Below are positions 12,857 to 24,741 of a stretch of 64,000 bases of DNA, one piece after another. Source of the DNA: Rhizophagus clarus (lineage: Eukaryota; Glomeromycota; Glomeromycetes; Glomerales; Glomeraceae); NCBI GenBank assembly GCA_015698045.1, contig BLAL01000234.1, positions 310,001-374,000 on the forward strand. Direction: 5' to 3'. Numbering within the stretch: the stretch's first letter is position 1; the number at the start of each line of letters is the position of its first letter. A model generated the notes under the pieces. The model searched no databases. It was not told the DNA's origin and was given only the letters and a program-made list of their open reading frames with translations. Made by a program: the position numbers and the translations under genes.

Positions 12857-14986
12857 TTAATTGGAACCAGCTTTATAAGCTGAGTCCGAGGGAGAAGAAG
12901 AAGAAGCGATGGATCCAATAAAACCGCTAATAGAATTGGCAAGCATATCCAATTTGTTTTCAATAGCTGAATGCTTCGCATTAATGGCTTGAATTTCGTC
13001 GTGAGTTTGGGTGGAAGGGGGAGCCATACGAGAGGTGGAAGACAATGAGGAGGTATCAGGGATATCAACAGGAGCGGAGATGGGAGCTCTAACTGGTCGC
13101 GAAGGAATGAAACCAGGAGATAAGGGGTTGAGAGGAGTCGGTTGCACTGGCGAAACAGCGGGTCGAGGAGAGACCGGCGTAACAGTACGAGCCGGTATAG
13201 CCGGTGCGTCTATGAGCATCTCAGAAGTTTGACTAGTGTCTGGGATGTCAGGCGGGGGTAGCAGACCAAGGTGTTGCTCAATACGACTCATACGTCTATC
13301 GTTGAGTTCTAAGGCTGTGATACGGTCCCGAACGTCAGCCATATCTTGTTGGAGAGATTTCAACAAGGCTAAAATATTAGCAGCCTCGTGAGGGGACATA
13401 GTAGTGGCTTGATTGGGTGTTGAGAGAGGAGGGGGGGAACGTACGACCGTAGAAAAGGATACTGAACGGTCACGTTTATCATTGGATTTAGAGCGATCCC
13501 GGCGAAAATTGTTATTAAGGCGGGTGTTAGCCAAGGGTTTTTGTGGTTGGGAGGATTGAGAGTTACCAGGACCTTTTGATCGCGAGCGCGAACGAGAACC
13601 TGAGCGTGAACGCTCTTTAGTTCTGGTAGGTTGGTTAATATTGAATCGTTCTTTAAGTGCTGCCACCGGGTTCCTTCCCCTAGAACGACCTCGATCTTGG
13701 CGGCTTGGGCACTGAGAGGGGGCACAGCCTAATTTACCACATCTGTGGCAAAGTTTATTGGTATTGTCAGGGAGGTTCCATTGTAATGTGTGGCCTCGGA
13801 AACCAATGATTTGTTCCATAGCGGCATCCATGGTTACTTGAGAATTGAACGTGACGTAAGCCCAACGTTTGGGTTTATAGGAATTCAGGGAAAGGGGAAC
13901 GTTGACAGCCTTAGCACCAAGATCTCTTGTGAGGGGAGCCAGGTCGATATCCTTGGTGTTAGGAGGTAATTGCGTGAGCGTAGCAACAAAAGCTCGGCGG
14001 GAGGATTTCTGATCGACTGTGTAATGACACGGAGTCACTCGGAGGCAGGTGGAGAAGCAGTAAACGGCCCATTGGGTGTCAAAGCGAGTGATAGAAAGGG
14101 CAGAATCATAGACAATTCTGGCTTGTTGTACTTTGGCATTTTTCCTGGAGTAAACTCGACAGGATTGAATGTTACCGAATTTCTTGAAATAAGACATGAT
14201 ATTGTCTTTGGTTAAGAAGAAAGGAATATCAGTAACTTGGATGGCTCAGAGGTCCTCATCACTTCGGAGCTGCTTAGGATCGTGGGCATGAAATACAAGA
14301 TCTGGGAACTGTTGGTGAGCAGCACCAACGCAGGCATCACGGGCCTCCTTGGATTGGAAATGAATAACGAGGCGTTTGGCATCACCAGAACCAGTCATTC
14401 TAGCTTTACCGGTGTACGATTCGTACATTTCTAAAAAGGTATTGTTGACGGCATCAATCAATGCCTTATTGGTAGTGAAGTTCTTTAGGGTTTCAGGGGC
14501 TGAATTGGGGGCAGCCGCAGCTTGAAAATCATTTCTGTCGATGGAGAAGGTTGGAGATTGAACAAGGAATTGATCAGCCGGAGGATCAATTTCAGTAGCC
14601 TTATCAGGCGACGCGTTAAGGGGGGATGCAGGAGTCGTTGTTCTAGCATGTATGGACGCGTTGAGTCCATCAGACGCGTTAACGTTAGGCGCAGAAAGAG
14701 CCGCAGCCATATTCGGGTGGGAGGAGAGAGAAGTCGAAGCAGTATTATTATCTTTAGGAGGAGAAGAGGGACCTTCTACTTCAACGTCAGCCGCTGCGTC
14801 GGCAACGATATCTTCATCCATAGTTTGTTCGGAGATAGTTCTAGAGCGTTTTTGCTGGACAGTGTTTTCACCGTCAGAACCAGAGTTATCAGAGTTATTA
14901 TTATTATTTCTTCGTTCTTGGCGGCTGGCCTTCCTACTATTAGGATTAAAGGAGCCGCGGCCTCGTCTAGCAACGTTATTAGGCAT
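12857..14986 (-). CDS. LINE ORF1: RRM / zinc-knuckle RNA-binding protein with one in-frame TGA
   Basis: This is the nucleic-acid-binding protein of the LINE, about 709 codons if the TGA at 14246-14248 is read through. The order is: an N-terminal Arg/Asn-rich and Ser/Thr/Ala-rich disordered region; a region around ETLKNFTTNKALIDAVNNTF; an RRM-like fold from IQVTDIPFF to about IVYDSA; a second RRM-like segment ending ITLQWNLP-like; a zinc knuckle CHRCGKLGCAPSQC (CX2CX4CX4C, Cys in place of the usual His); an Arg-Ser-rich stretch; and a coiled coil (LKSLQQDMADVRDRITALE). The stop sits where copy 1 has TGG (Trp), and the frame is the same on both sides, so it is a point nonsense change. Such ORF1 proteins coat the element RNA. 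Confidence 0.85.
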
Positions 14987-15109
14987 ATTCGAGGACGTTT
15001 GGATAGGAAAAACTATAAGTTTTTATGAAAAAGTGTTAGCTAAAAAAATGGACAGAGTGATCAGCGGAAAAAGGTGCGCAGATCGTTAGAATTTAAATTC
15101 AAATTAACC

Positions 15110-15525
15110 AATCCATTTAATTGAATCAGAATAAATAGAATATTTTGAACGAGAGTTTCTGGGCAACAGTGCAGCCAAAAGTGGAGAAACCTCGTCAGGG
15201 ATTACCATGTAAGTAAATAAATAAAATTACATTCATATAAATTAAATGTATTTATCGAATATTCAAACTGATTTTGATATTTAGAACTATATCCTTTATC
15301 GTAATGGTAACCCTGAGCAGCAGCTGTAGACGCGTACTGGCTAAAGATATTATTGCGAATTTAGAACAAAATTTTGGGAGAGGCTGGGTAATTATACTAT
15401 AATAAAATTTATAATTAATATTTACGTTCATATTTTAAATTTAATAAATTTGATCAATTTTAGTCATGCGTGACAATCGTAGAAGAAGGAGAAACTTACC
15501 TACATATCGTAGAAGATGATTATTT
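15110..15525 (+). pseudogene. Remnant of a SANT/Myb-like DNA-binding gene beside the LINE insertion
   Basis: One plus-strand frame reads TRVSGQQCSQKWRNLVRDYH and runs directly into a GTAAGT donor at about 15209. After a TTTAG acceptor near 15284 a second segment reads NYILYRNGNPEQQ, then a stop, then a degraded ...EFRTKFWERL stretch. A third short segment after TTTTAG near 15463 is Arg-rich and ends YRRR-stop. The QC-x2-KW-xNLVRDY pattern resembles the recognition helix of SANT/Myb-like or MADF-like domains in fungal mobile genes. The 5' part is missing; LINE copy 2 ends 9 bp upstream, so the insertion may have cut the gene. The call rests on pattern memory only. Confidence 0.35.
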
Positions 15526-15642
15526 TATTTTTTTATTATTTATTAAGTGAGTAGCTAGGCCCAATCCGTACCAAATATCGGCTGGAGACTCATGTTTTTT
15601 TGGGCTGTGACTGATACTGACGTTCACGCCGTACAGCCTGGA

Positions 15643-15662
15643 TACTATTTTATAAAATAGTA
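15643..15662. repeat. 20-bp perfect palindrome
   Basis: TACTATTTTATAAAATAGTA is perfectly self-complementary and lies in a non-coding stretch (15526-15900) in which I see no gene. Confidence 0.8.
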
Positions 15663-15910
15663 GCGAACAAGTATCAAATGTGTATTTTTTATTAAGTTAT
15701 AATAAAAATTAGAATTTACTTTAATTTTAACATAAAAATTGTAAATAATAAAAAATTTGTAAATAAAAATAAATTTGTTTTCCCAAACTTAAAAAAAAAG
15801 GTGTTTATATAAAAGAAAAGGTGTTTATATTATTTTTGATTATTCAATAGTATCACATGCCCCTTGTATATGTTCTACTGCATACGCAGCTTTAACGATT
15901 GAATAGTAAT

Positions 15911-16440
15911 ATTAAATTTTCAAAATATTTTAACCGTAATATTACGCAGGTTTACAGTCTCGTAAATTTTTGAAATATTTTAACTGTAATATTACGCAGG
16001 TTTACAGTTTTGTAAATTTTCAAAATATTTTAACCATAATATTACGCAGGTTTACAGTCTCGTAAATTTTCAAAATATTTTAACTGTAATATTATGCAGG
16101 TTTACAGTCTCATAAATTTTCAAAATATTTCAACTGTAATATTACGCAGGTTTACAGTCTCGTAAATTTTTGAAATATTTTAACTGTAATATTATGCAAG
16201 TTTACAGTCTCGTAAATTTTTGAAATATTTCAACTGTTATATTACGCAGGTTTACAGTTTCGTAAATTTGCAGAATATTTTGACCGTAATATTGCGTAAA
16301 TCTTACGATATTAAAAACTTGCGTAATATTTTGACTGTAATATCACATAAATCTTACAAAATTGTAAGCTTATATAATATTTCAAAATTTTTCAAAATAT
16401 TATGCCATAAACTTTCGTAAACTTACAAAATTGTAAACTT
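15911..16440. repeat. 50-bp tandem satellite, about 10 units
   Basis: Units beginning with YRAAATATTT start at 15921, 15971, 16021, 16071, 16121, 16171, 16221 and 16271, exactly 50 bp apart, followed by degenerate units to about 16440. The core contains TAATATTACGCAGGTTTACAG. Variation is almost all substitution, without length change. The array ends about 30 bp before the left arm of the large inverted repeat. Confidence 0.92.
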
Positions 16441-16472
16441 ACGCAATTTTTCACCCTATAAAATTTCCTGAT

Positions 16473-19010
16473 GACCATCCACTTATATTTTCAACAGAAT
16501 CAAGTAAATATGCACAATACATATGTATGGTTTGTTATGAATAAAAAGGTGGACATATTTATCAGCGTGTTGGGCGAGATGTAAGAGAAGATCCAAACTG
16601 TGATAATATGTTACATCATGAAAATGATACTAAAAAAGCACTAGAAGCAATTGGATATTGGATTCTTGATATTGCGGCTTCTGAAAAATCAATATGGCAA
16701 AACAAACTTTTAATTCACCTAGTACTTTTTATTAATCAATTTAATCAAGAAAAATCTGATAATACATTAGATATATTAACACCATCAACTGATACAGAAA
16801 TTAATGTATGTTCATTATTTATCACTTTTATTATTTTTGCTTTGATAAAATTTAAATATGATTTATATAAAAAATTAAATCCTAAAAATCTTACTCCAAA
16901 AATTTTTTTTGAATTTGGAGAAGCATTAGCACATTCAACACTTCTTGCAAAAAACAAATTAAAACTTTACAAAAAATCACTTGAATCACCTAATTCTATA
17001 GAAGAATATCATACATCCTTTCTTCGTGCTTAGTACAATTCTATAATAGTCTTTTAAGAACTTTATATAAAACAAAAAAAAAAATTATAGATCGAAAAAA
17101 AAAACATCGTGAACAACAGCCAAAATCTTTAAACTATAAAAATATTAATAAACAAATTACATTTTTTGTTTTAATAATTTTAAATATTGCATTTAAAGGA
17201 TGGAAAATCTGGTTACCTTAAACAATGGCAAGTCTTTATCATAAACCAAAATTTTTATCATCTTTACAGAAAATTTTAAAAATAGTTAATATTACTAGTC
17301 ATATTTAAAGGCATGAACGTAACTTAGAAAAAATTTGTGCTCTTCTGATAGACCCAACTAACCGAATTCTTCATAAAAAAAAATTTGGAATCTTGGTATA
17401 ATTGATAATATAGACTTCAAGGAAACTACATTTGGTTATAGAAATATTTTTGAGGCAATTAAAGGTAATTCTCATGTAACATTACGCATGTTATTCCAAT
17501 ATCAATTACCCGAATTACCTGAAGTTCTAGAAATACAAGAAATGAGTCAAGATCAGCAACAACTCTTTGGACAAAATTCTTTTTCACACCAAACGTTTTG
17601 TACTTTTAATCTAATTTTTGAAAAACTACTTGCTTTTAATAATGAAAATTTTACATATCAGTCAAATTTTGATGAAAGTGATATACATAATGAAATTATA
17701 ACATATTTTAAAGTTGGTTGCAATTTTTCACCACCAAACATTGCTTGTAATCCTTAATGCAGGAAATCCACCATCAAATGATTCTGCTGTACATGAATGT
17801 TTAAAGATGTATGCAAATAAAATTGGTATAGAAAATGACGGCTATATTAATGTTGTTGCTGATGAAGCAATATTTAGACGTGGTATTAGTTTTTGTAAAT
17901 CAAATAATAAAACAAAAATGATATTGGGCTAGTGGCATACCAATAAAGACATGATGTTTGCACTTATAACTATATTTTTGGGTTATGGTATATTTAATAT
18001 GGCAGGAATATTAGGCGTTCGATATTTGGATAAGTTGGAAAAGAGTGTGGACTTAGGGCTACTTCAAAAGTACTGAAATTAATTTGGGTAGCTGTCGGAT
18101 TGGCAATTCATTTATATGCAAAAAAGAAAAAACAAAATTTAAATAATATTTTAGAAGAAAATAAACTTATAAAAGTTTAGTACCTATATTTCCAGTAGGC
18201 TAGTTACTGGCGTGCACATTGGTTTGGAATCCGATGGGGTATATTTGATTTACAGCATGAAAGTTTAAAAGCTTTTTCTCCATTATTTCCCATTTCTGGA
18301 AAATCAAACTATGCTTGGTCTGTAACACATCATCTTTATTGTATTGAAAATGATTCTAAGCTTCGTGCAATGCTTCGTATAGCACCATCTGTTAATTTAA
18401 CAAGTCCTAGACATTTTTTTTGCATATGATGAGGTGTTGGAAACTTTTGGTGTGAAATTTGTAAAACAGAATGTAACGAGAATTCCTACAGATTCAGAAG
18501 AGTTAAAATTAAAAATAAAAGCTACACAATTGGAAAAAGAATGAACAGATATGTTAATTTGTGATTACATTGGTGATTATATTCAAAGTTCTAAACCACG
18601 TAATATTTAGTCACGAAAAGAAAAAATTTGGGAGTTTGTACATCTGTTGGTTAATGCTTTTGAATCTACAAATCCTTTTGAAAATCCAATATTCGAATTC
18701 TATAATAATTTAAATGATGAAGAGATTAATCAGTTAGTTGTCGCATATGATATTGGTATTAGAAGATTATAAGCAATAGTAAATCAAGAAATTCTTTTGA
18801 CAGAAGATTATACAACTGTTGGAAAAAGAGCAAGAAATATTACACATGTTACAGTTGCTGATATTTCTAAAATGAAAAAGGAAAAAAAAATAGAAGTAAG
18901 AGAAGAAAGATAAAAAGAAAAAGAAAGTAAAAGAGGGAGGGGAAGGGGAAGAGGAAAGGAGAGAGGAAAGAAGAAAGGGAGGGGAAGAAGAAGAGGAAGT
19001 GAATAAACCA
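16473..19010 (+). pseudogene. Decayed transposase-like gene, left arm
   Basis: This plus-strand copy lacks the N-terminal part present in the right arm and starts at the residue-level equivalent of HPLVFSTESSKYA. It continues through FEFGEALAHSTLLAKNK, MLFQYQLPELPEVLEIQE, VVADEAIFRRGISFCKSN, WFGIRWGIFDLQ and RHFFAYDEVLETFGVKF, and ends in a Lys/Arg/Gly-rich low-complexity tail. Several stops and frameshifts interrupt it, including TAG where the right arm has CAG (ILGQ, about 17930). The layout, with an N-terminal Cys-rich part, a conserved acidic D/E core and a basic tail, resembles transposase-like families repeated in Rhizophagus and some basidiomycetes (possibly DUF6589-like). I do not recognise the family with certainty. 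Confidence 0.6.
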
Positions 19011-19868
19011 TATAACGAACGTGTCTTAAAAATAATTCTTTCTTTGATTAAAATATTAAAATTTTTTCATGGTAAAAACAACAATAAAACTCTAATTTAT
19101 TTTTAGAAATTGCATGATAATTAATATGATACAACCAGGATTAATAAAAATTTTTAGCATAAAACAATTAAAAATATTTAGATTAATCTACGTTAAAAAA
19201 ATGAATCAGCTAACAATAAAAAAAGAAAAATCAAATTTTTTTACGTTAAGAAAAGAAAATCCATTTACCTTTAATACTAATCAACCTATACACAAAAGAA
19301 AAATCAGGTTTACATGAAAAAATCAAATTAAATGTACAGAAAATAAGCAAGTCAACCTACATATTTATTGTTCAATACTATGGAATTTTTTTTTAAAAAA
19401 AATTCAGTCTATGTGAAAAAATAATAACTTTTAACATATAACTAAAATAAACTACACAAAGAAAAATTATCAACTTACAGGTCGTCAAAAAGAGAAATAT
19501 AGTATGCCAATTGTACAATAATCCTTATTCTTATGAGCGCCTAGATAAAGAGAACGAGAAAAATTAGTGAAAATATAATCTAAAAACAATATTTCCAAAT
19601 TATAGAAAGTCGTAAATATAAGAACTTACCGAAAAAAAATTGTTTTATCTTTTTTCTATTGCATTTAGTCTTATAAAAGCTTTCATATTATAGTAAAAAA
19701 TTGTTATTTTGCCTGTTACGTAAAAACCGTCTAAATAACTGCCCTTATTAACTTAGAAAAAATTTTTCCTCGCGTAATTTTACATATATTTCTGTTGCTA
19801 AAAGTGCATTTTACTTTTTATCCTAACTTGGATCTTGAAAAACGCTTGTTTTTAAAGAGTATATTCTG

Positions 19869-20076
19869 TAAAGCATAAAAAAAATTTTTTATTTTAAAAA
19901 AAAAAATAATAATAGAAATTGATAGAACACATGATAGTATATCAATTTTATAATTTATATAAACATGGCAATTTGAAATTTGACAAATGGTTACAAAATG
20001 AAGACATACGATCGATATTACACAAAATTAATTTAATATCGAATTGATCTGCATGTGACATTTCCGGTGACTGTTA
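19869..20076. repeat. 208-bp repeat, copy A (centre of the inverted repeat)
   Basis: Begins TAAAGCATAAAAAAAAT and ends TTTCCGGTGACTGTTA. It forms the spacer between the two arms and is the same length as, and nearly identical to, the copy at 24742-24949. Confidence 0.88.
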
Positions 20077-20934
20077 CAGAATATACTCTTTAAAAATAAG
20101 CGTTTTTCAAGATCCAAGTTAGGATAAAAAGTAAAATGCACTTTTAGCAACAGAAATATATGTAAAATTACGCGAGGAAAAATTTTTTCTAAGTTAATAA
20201 GGGCAGTTATTTAGATGGTTTTTACGTAAGAGGCAAAATAACAATTTTTTACTATAATATGAAAGCTTTTATAAGACTAAATGCAATAGAAAAAAGATAA
20301 AACAATTTTTTTTCGGTAAGTTCTTATATTTATGACTTTCTATAATTTGGAAATATTGTTTTTAGATTATATTTTCACTAATTTTTTTCATTCTCTTTAT
20401 CTAGGCGCTCATAAGAATAAGGATTATTGTACAATTGGCATACTACATTTCTCTCTTTGACGACCTGTAAGTTGATAATTTTTCTTTGTGTGGTCTGTTT
20501 TAGTTATATGTTAAAAGTTATTATTTTTTCGTATAGACTGAATTTTTTTTAAAAAAAAAATTCCATAGTATTGAACAATAAATATGTAGGTTAACTTGCT
20601 TATTTTCTGTACATTTAATTTGATTTTTTCATGTAAAACTGATTTTTCTTTTGTGTATAGGTTGATTAGTATTAAAGGTAAATGGATTTTCTTTTCTTAA
20701 CGTAAAAAAATTTGATTTTTCTTTTTTTATTGTTAGCTGATTCATTTTTTTAACGTAGGTTAATCTAAATATTTTTAATTGTTTTATGCTAAAAATTTTT
20801 ATTAATCCTGGTTGTATCGTATTAATTATCATGCAATTTTTAAAAATAAATTAGAGTTTTATTGTTGTTTTTACTATGAAAAAATTTTAATATTTTAATC
20901 AAAGAAAGAATTATTTTTAAGACATGTTCGTTAT

Positions 20935-23900
20935 ATGGTTTATTCACTTCCTCTTCTTCTTCCTCTCCCTTTCCTCTTTCCTCTCCCCTTTCCTCTCCCC
21001 CTTCCCCTCCCTCTTTTACTTTCTTTTTCTTTTTATCTTTCTTCTCTTACTTCTATTTTTTTTTCCTTTTTCATTTTAGAAATATCAGCAACTGTAACAT
21101 GTGTAATATTTCTTGCTCTTCTTCCAACAGTTGTATAATCTTCTGTCAAAAGAATTTCTTGATTTACTATTGCTTATAATCTTCTAATACCAATATCATA
21201 TGCGACAACTAACTGATTAATCTCTTTATCATTTAAATTATTACAGAATTCGAATATTGGATTTTCAAAAGGATTTGTAGATTCAAAAGCATTAACCAAC
21301 AGATGTACAAACTCCCAAATTTTTTCTTTTCGTGACTGAATATTACGTGGTTTAGAACTTTGAATATAATCACCAATGTAATCACAAATTAACATATCTG
21401 TTCGTTCTTTTTCCAATTGTGTAGCTTTTATTTTTAATTTTAACTCTTCTGAATCTGTAGGAATTCTCGTTACATTCTGTTTTACAAATTTCACACCAAA
21501 AGTTTCCAACGCCTCATCATATGCAAAAAAATGTCTAGGACTTGTTAAATTAACAGATGGTGCTATACGAAGCATTGCACAAAGCTTAGAATTATTTTCA
21601 ATACAATAAAGATGATGTGTTACAGACCAAGCATAGTTTAATTTTCCAGAAATGGGAAATAATGGAGAAAAAGCTTTTAAACTTTCATGCTGTAAATCAA
21701 ATATACCCCATCGGATTCCAAACCAATGTGCACGCCAGTAACTAGCCTACTGGAAATATAGGTACTAAACTTTTATAAGTTTATTTTCTTCTAAAATATT
21801 ATTTAAATTTTGTTTTTTCTTTTTTGCATATAAATGAATTGCCAATCCGACAGCTACCCAAATTAATTCCAGTACTTTTGAAGTAGCCCTAAGTCCACAC
21901 TCTTTTCCAACTTATCCAAATATCGAACGCCTAATATTCCTGTCATATTAAATATACCATAACCCAAAAATATAGTTATAAGTGCAAACATCATGTCTTT
22001 ATTGGTATGCTACTGGCCCAATATCATTTTTGTTTTATTATTTGATTTACAAAAACTAATACCACGTCTAAATATTGCTTCATCAGCAACAACATTAATA
22101 TAGCCGTCATTTTCTATACCAATTTCATTTGCATACATCTTTAAACATTCATGTACAGCAGAATCATTTGATGGTGGATCTCCTGCATTAAGGATTACAA
22201 TGTTTGGTGGTGAAAAATTGCAACCAACTTTAAAATATGTTATAATTTCATTACGTATATCACTTTCATCAAAATTTGACTGATATGTAAAATTTTCATT
22301 ATTAAAAGCAAGTAGTTTTTCAAAAACTAGATTAAAAGTACAAAACGTTTATTGTGAAAAAGAATTTTGTCCAAAGAGTTGTTGCTGATCTTGTCTCATT
22401 TCTTGTATTTCTAGAACTTCAGGTAATTCAGGTAATTGATATTGGAACAACATGCGTAATGTCGCATGAGAATTACTTCTAATTGCATCAAAAATATTTC
22501 CATAACCAAATGTGGTTTCCTTGAAGTCTATATTATCAATTATACCAAGATTCCAAATATTTTTTTTACGAAGAATTCGGTTAGTTGGGTCTACCAGAAG
22601 AGCACAAATTTTTTCTAAGTTACGTTCATGCCTTTGAGTATGACTAGTAATATTAACTATTTTTAAAATTTCCTGTAAAGATAATAAAAGTTTTGGTTTA
22701 CGACAAAGACTTGCCATTATTCGAGGTAACCAGATTTTCCATCCTTTAAATACAATATTTAAAATTATTGAAACAAAAAATGTAATTTGTTTATTAATAT
22801 TTTCATAGTTTAAAGATTTTGGCTGTTGTTCACGATGTTTTTTTTTTCGATCTATAATTTTTTTTTTGTTTCATATAAAGTTCTTAGAAGACCATCATAG
22901 AATTGTACTAAGCACGAAGAAAATGATGTACGATATTCTTCTACAGAATTAGGTGATTCAAGTGATTTTTTGTAAAGTTTTAATTTGTTTTTTGCAAGAA
23001 GTGTTGAATGTGCTAATGCTTCTCTAAATTCAAAAAAATTTTTTGGAGTAAGATTTTTATTTTAGGATTTAATTTTTTATATAAATCATATTTAAATTTT
23101 ATCAAAGCAAGAATAATAAAAGTGATAAATAATGAAGGTACATTAATTTCTGTATCGGTTGATGGTGTTAATATATCTAATGTATTATCAGATTTTTCTT
23201 GATTAAGTTGATTAATAAAAAGTACTAAGTGAATTAAAAGTTTGTTTTGCCATATTGATTTTTCAGAAGCCGCAATATCAAGAATCCAATATCCAATTGC
23301 TTCTAGTGCTTTTTTAGTATCATTTTCATGATGTGACATATTATCACAGTTTGGATCTTCTCTTACGCCTCGCCTAACACGCTGATAAATATGTCCACCT
23401 TTTTCTTCATAACAAGCCATACATATGTATCGTGCATATTTACTTGATTCTGTTGAAAATACAAGTGGATGGTATTCTTGTAAAGCACCACATTTTTTTT
23501 GTCCTATACAAGGAACTTGAATATTCTTTCCCATTACAATATATGAGTGCTGTACACAATTTTTACTACGACTAAAAAAAAATTTATTTTTATTACAAAA
23601 TAAACATCGACGATGGTGAATAATACTTTCAGTATAGTTTTTTGTTTGCTTTAAACTTAATATGTGCAATTTATTTTGATCATACATAAAATGTGTATAA
23701 CAAACACCTAGATTTTTAATTAAAAAATTTTTTTTTTTAATCTCCTCTTCGTCAATTTGCCACATACCAACCATTTGCCAAAGTTGTTTTAAGTTTGTTG
23801 TAGAATTACATCGTTGAATTTTATTTTCAAATACATCAATTATAACACATGGACTTAATTCTTGTTTATCTTTTAATTGAGTAACAATTTCATCATGCTT

Positions 23901-24178
23901 CTCATCAGATTCTGAATCAGAAAAATTACTTTCTTTATCACTCATTATATATCAGAAACATTTTGTTGAATAAATTGTTTTGCTTTTGCAAGCATATTGA
24001 AATCTAATTCAAATATAGATTTATTATTACTATCCTTTTCTATATCACTTAAACCTCCAAAATTTTCATTTTCATTGTAAAAAATTTCGTCTAAATTCTC
24101 ATATTCATCATCATTTACCAAGTTATTCTCCAAGTTCTCATATTTATTATAAAGTTCATCATTATTTACCAGGTCCAT
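20935..24178 (-). pseudogene. Decayed transposase-like gene, right arm (more complete)
   Basis: Read on the minus strand from 24178: an acidic N-terminus (MDLVNNDELYNKYENLENN) overlaps, by a frameshift at about 23945, the 310-aa frame 23945-23013. That frame carries Cys/His pairs (CLFCNKNK, CVQH, CIGQKKC, CMAC) suggesting a zinc-binding region. Later fragments at 22717-22349 and 21575-21174 cover the same motifs as the left arm, followed by the basic tail near 20935. Stops here differ from those in the left arm: at about 22013 this copy has CAG TAG where the left arm has TAG TGG, so each arm keeps the codon the other lost. It is inactive. Confidence 0.6.
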
Positions 24179-24741
24179 AGTTAATAATAAATATTTAATA
24201 AAGTTGAAATCTGAAAAAAAAGTTTATTTTATGTTTAAATAAGAAAGTATTTCTTTTTTTTTTTATTAAATTGGTTTAAAGTTTTAAATTTCTCACCAAG
24301 TTTAGTAAATTCTAAAGTTTCCTCTATTTAACGTTATTTTTAATAATAAAAAATACACCAACTTCCAAGAGAGATCCAAGTTAGACAATAAACGCTATAC
24401 AAAAATTTTTTTAATAAAATTATAGCGACAGTCTATATGTTTCACTTTTTTCATTTAAGTTCAAACGCATATTTATATAAATGCAGTGTTACGTTATACC
24501 TGTAATTTTCAATTTTTACGAAATTTAGGCTGGCATTATAAATTTGACCAGCATTATGAAAATTTTGGCCAGCATTATGAATTATTCATCGGCAAAATTA
24601 GCCTGATTTAACTAATTTTGGCCAAACTTAATTATATATACATACTATACATTTAATGATAATACTGCGCCACAAATTTTTTTTTGCCGATCTTAATGAA
24701 AAAAATTTGCTTTCCTTTTTTGTGACATTTCCAGTGACTGG

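Larger units (their letters stand above)
6913..15088 (-). mobile_element. Near-complete I/Tad-like LINE, copy 2
   Basis: This is an 8.2-kb minus-strand non-LTR retrotransposon with two ORFs in the usual order. ORF1 is at 14986-12857 and ORF2 at 12807-7171, 49 bp apart. It is flanked by the 15-bp direct repeat AGAATTTAAATTCAA. The element runs from about 15087 (5') to about 6915 (3'). There is no poly(A) tail: the 3' end reads GCCGCGTTTGCC. Each ORF carries exactly one in-frame TGA and no frameshift, so the copy is young but probably no longer autonomous. The AP-endonuclease, reverse transcriptase and RNase H order fits the I/Tad group. Confidence 0.9.
16473..23473. repeat. Large inverted repeat (arms about 3.4 kb, spacer 208 bp)
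   Basis: The left arm (16473-19870) and right arm (20076-23473) are near-identical reverse complements: paired coordinates add to about 39946 along the whole length. For example, a 67-codon ORF at 19114-19317 (+) has its mirror at 20629-20832 (-), and 18808-19011 (-) has its mirror at 20935-21138 (+). Differences are few point changes and small indels, so the arms formed or were homogenised recently. The spacer 19869-20076 also occurs at 24742-24949. Confidence 0.93.

Noticed and set aside
7978-14248. Nuclear reassignment of TGA to Trp
   Set aside because: The Maf gene and the Rua1-like gene end in TGA, and host genes use TGG for Trp; the sister LINE copy also has TGG. Point mutation is simpler.
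14522-15089. Overlapping plus-strand frames of 168 and 145 codons
   Set aside because: Antisense shadows of the Ser/Ala/Arg-rich N-terminus of LINE ORF1.
15911-16440. CRISPR-like array
   Set aside because: The units are contiguous without unique spacers, and the DNA is eukaryotic.
18808-19011. Pro/Leu/Ser-rich frames at 18808-19011 and mirrored at 20935-21138
   Set aside because: Antisense of the Lys/Arg/Gly-rich tail of the decayed transposase-like gene.
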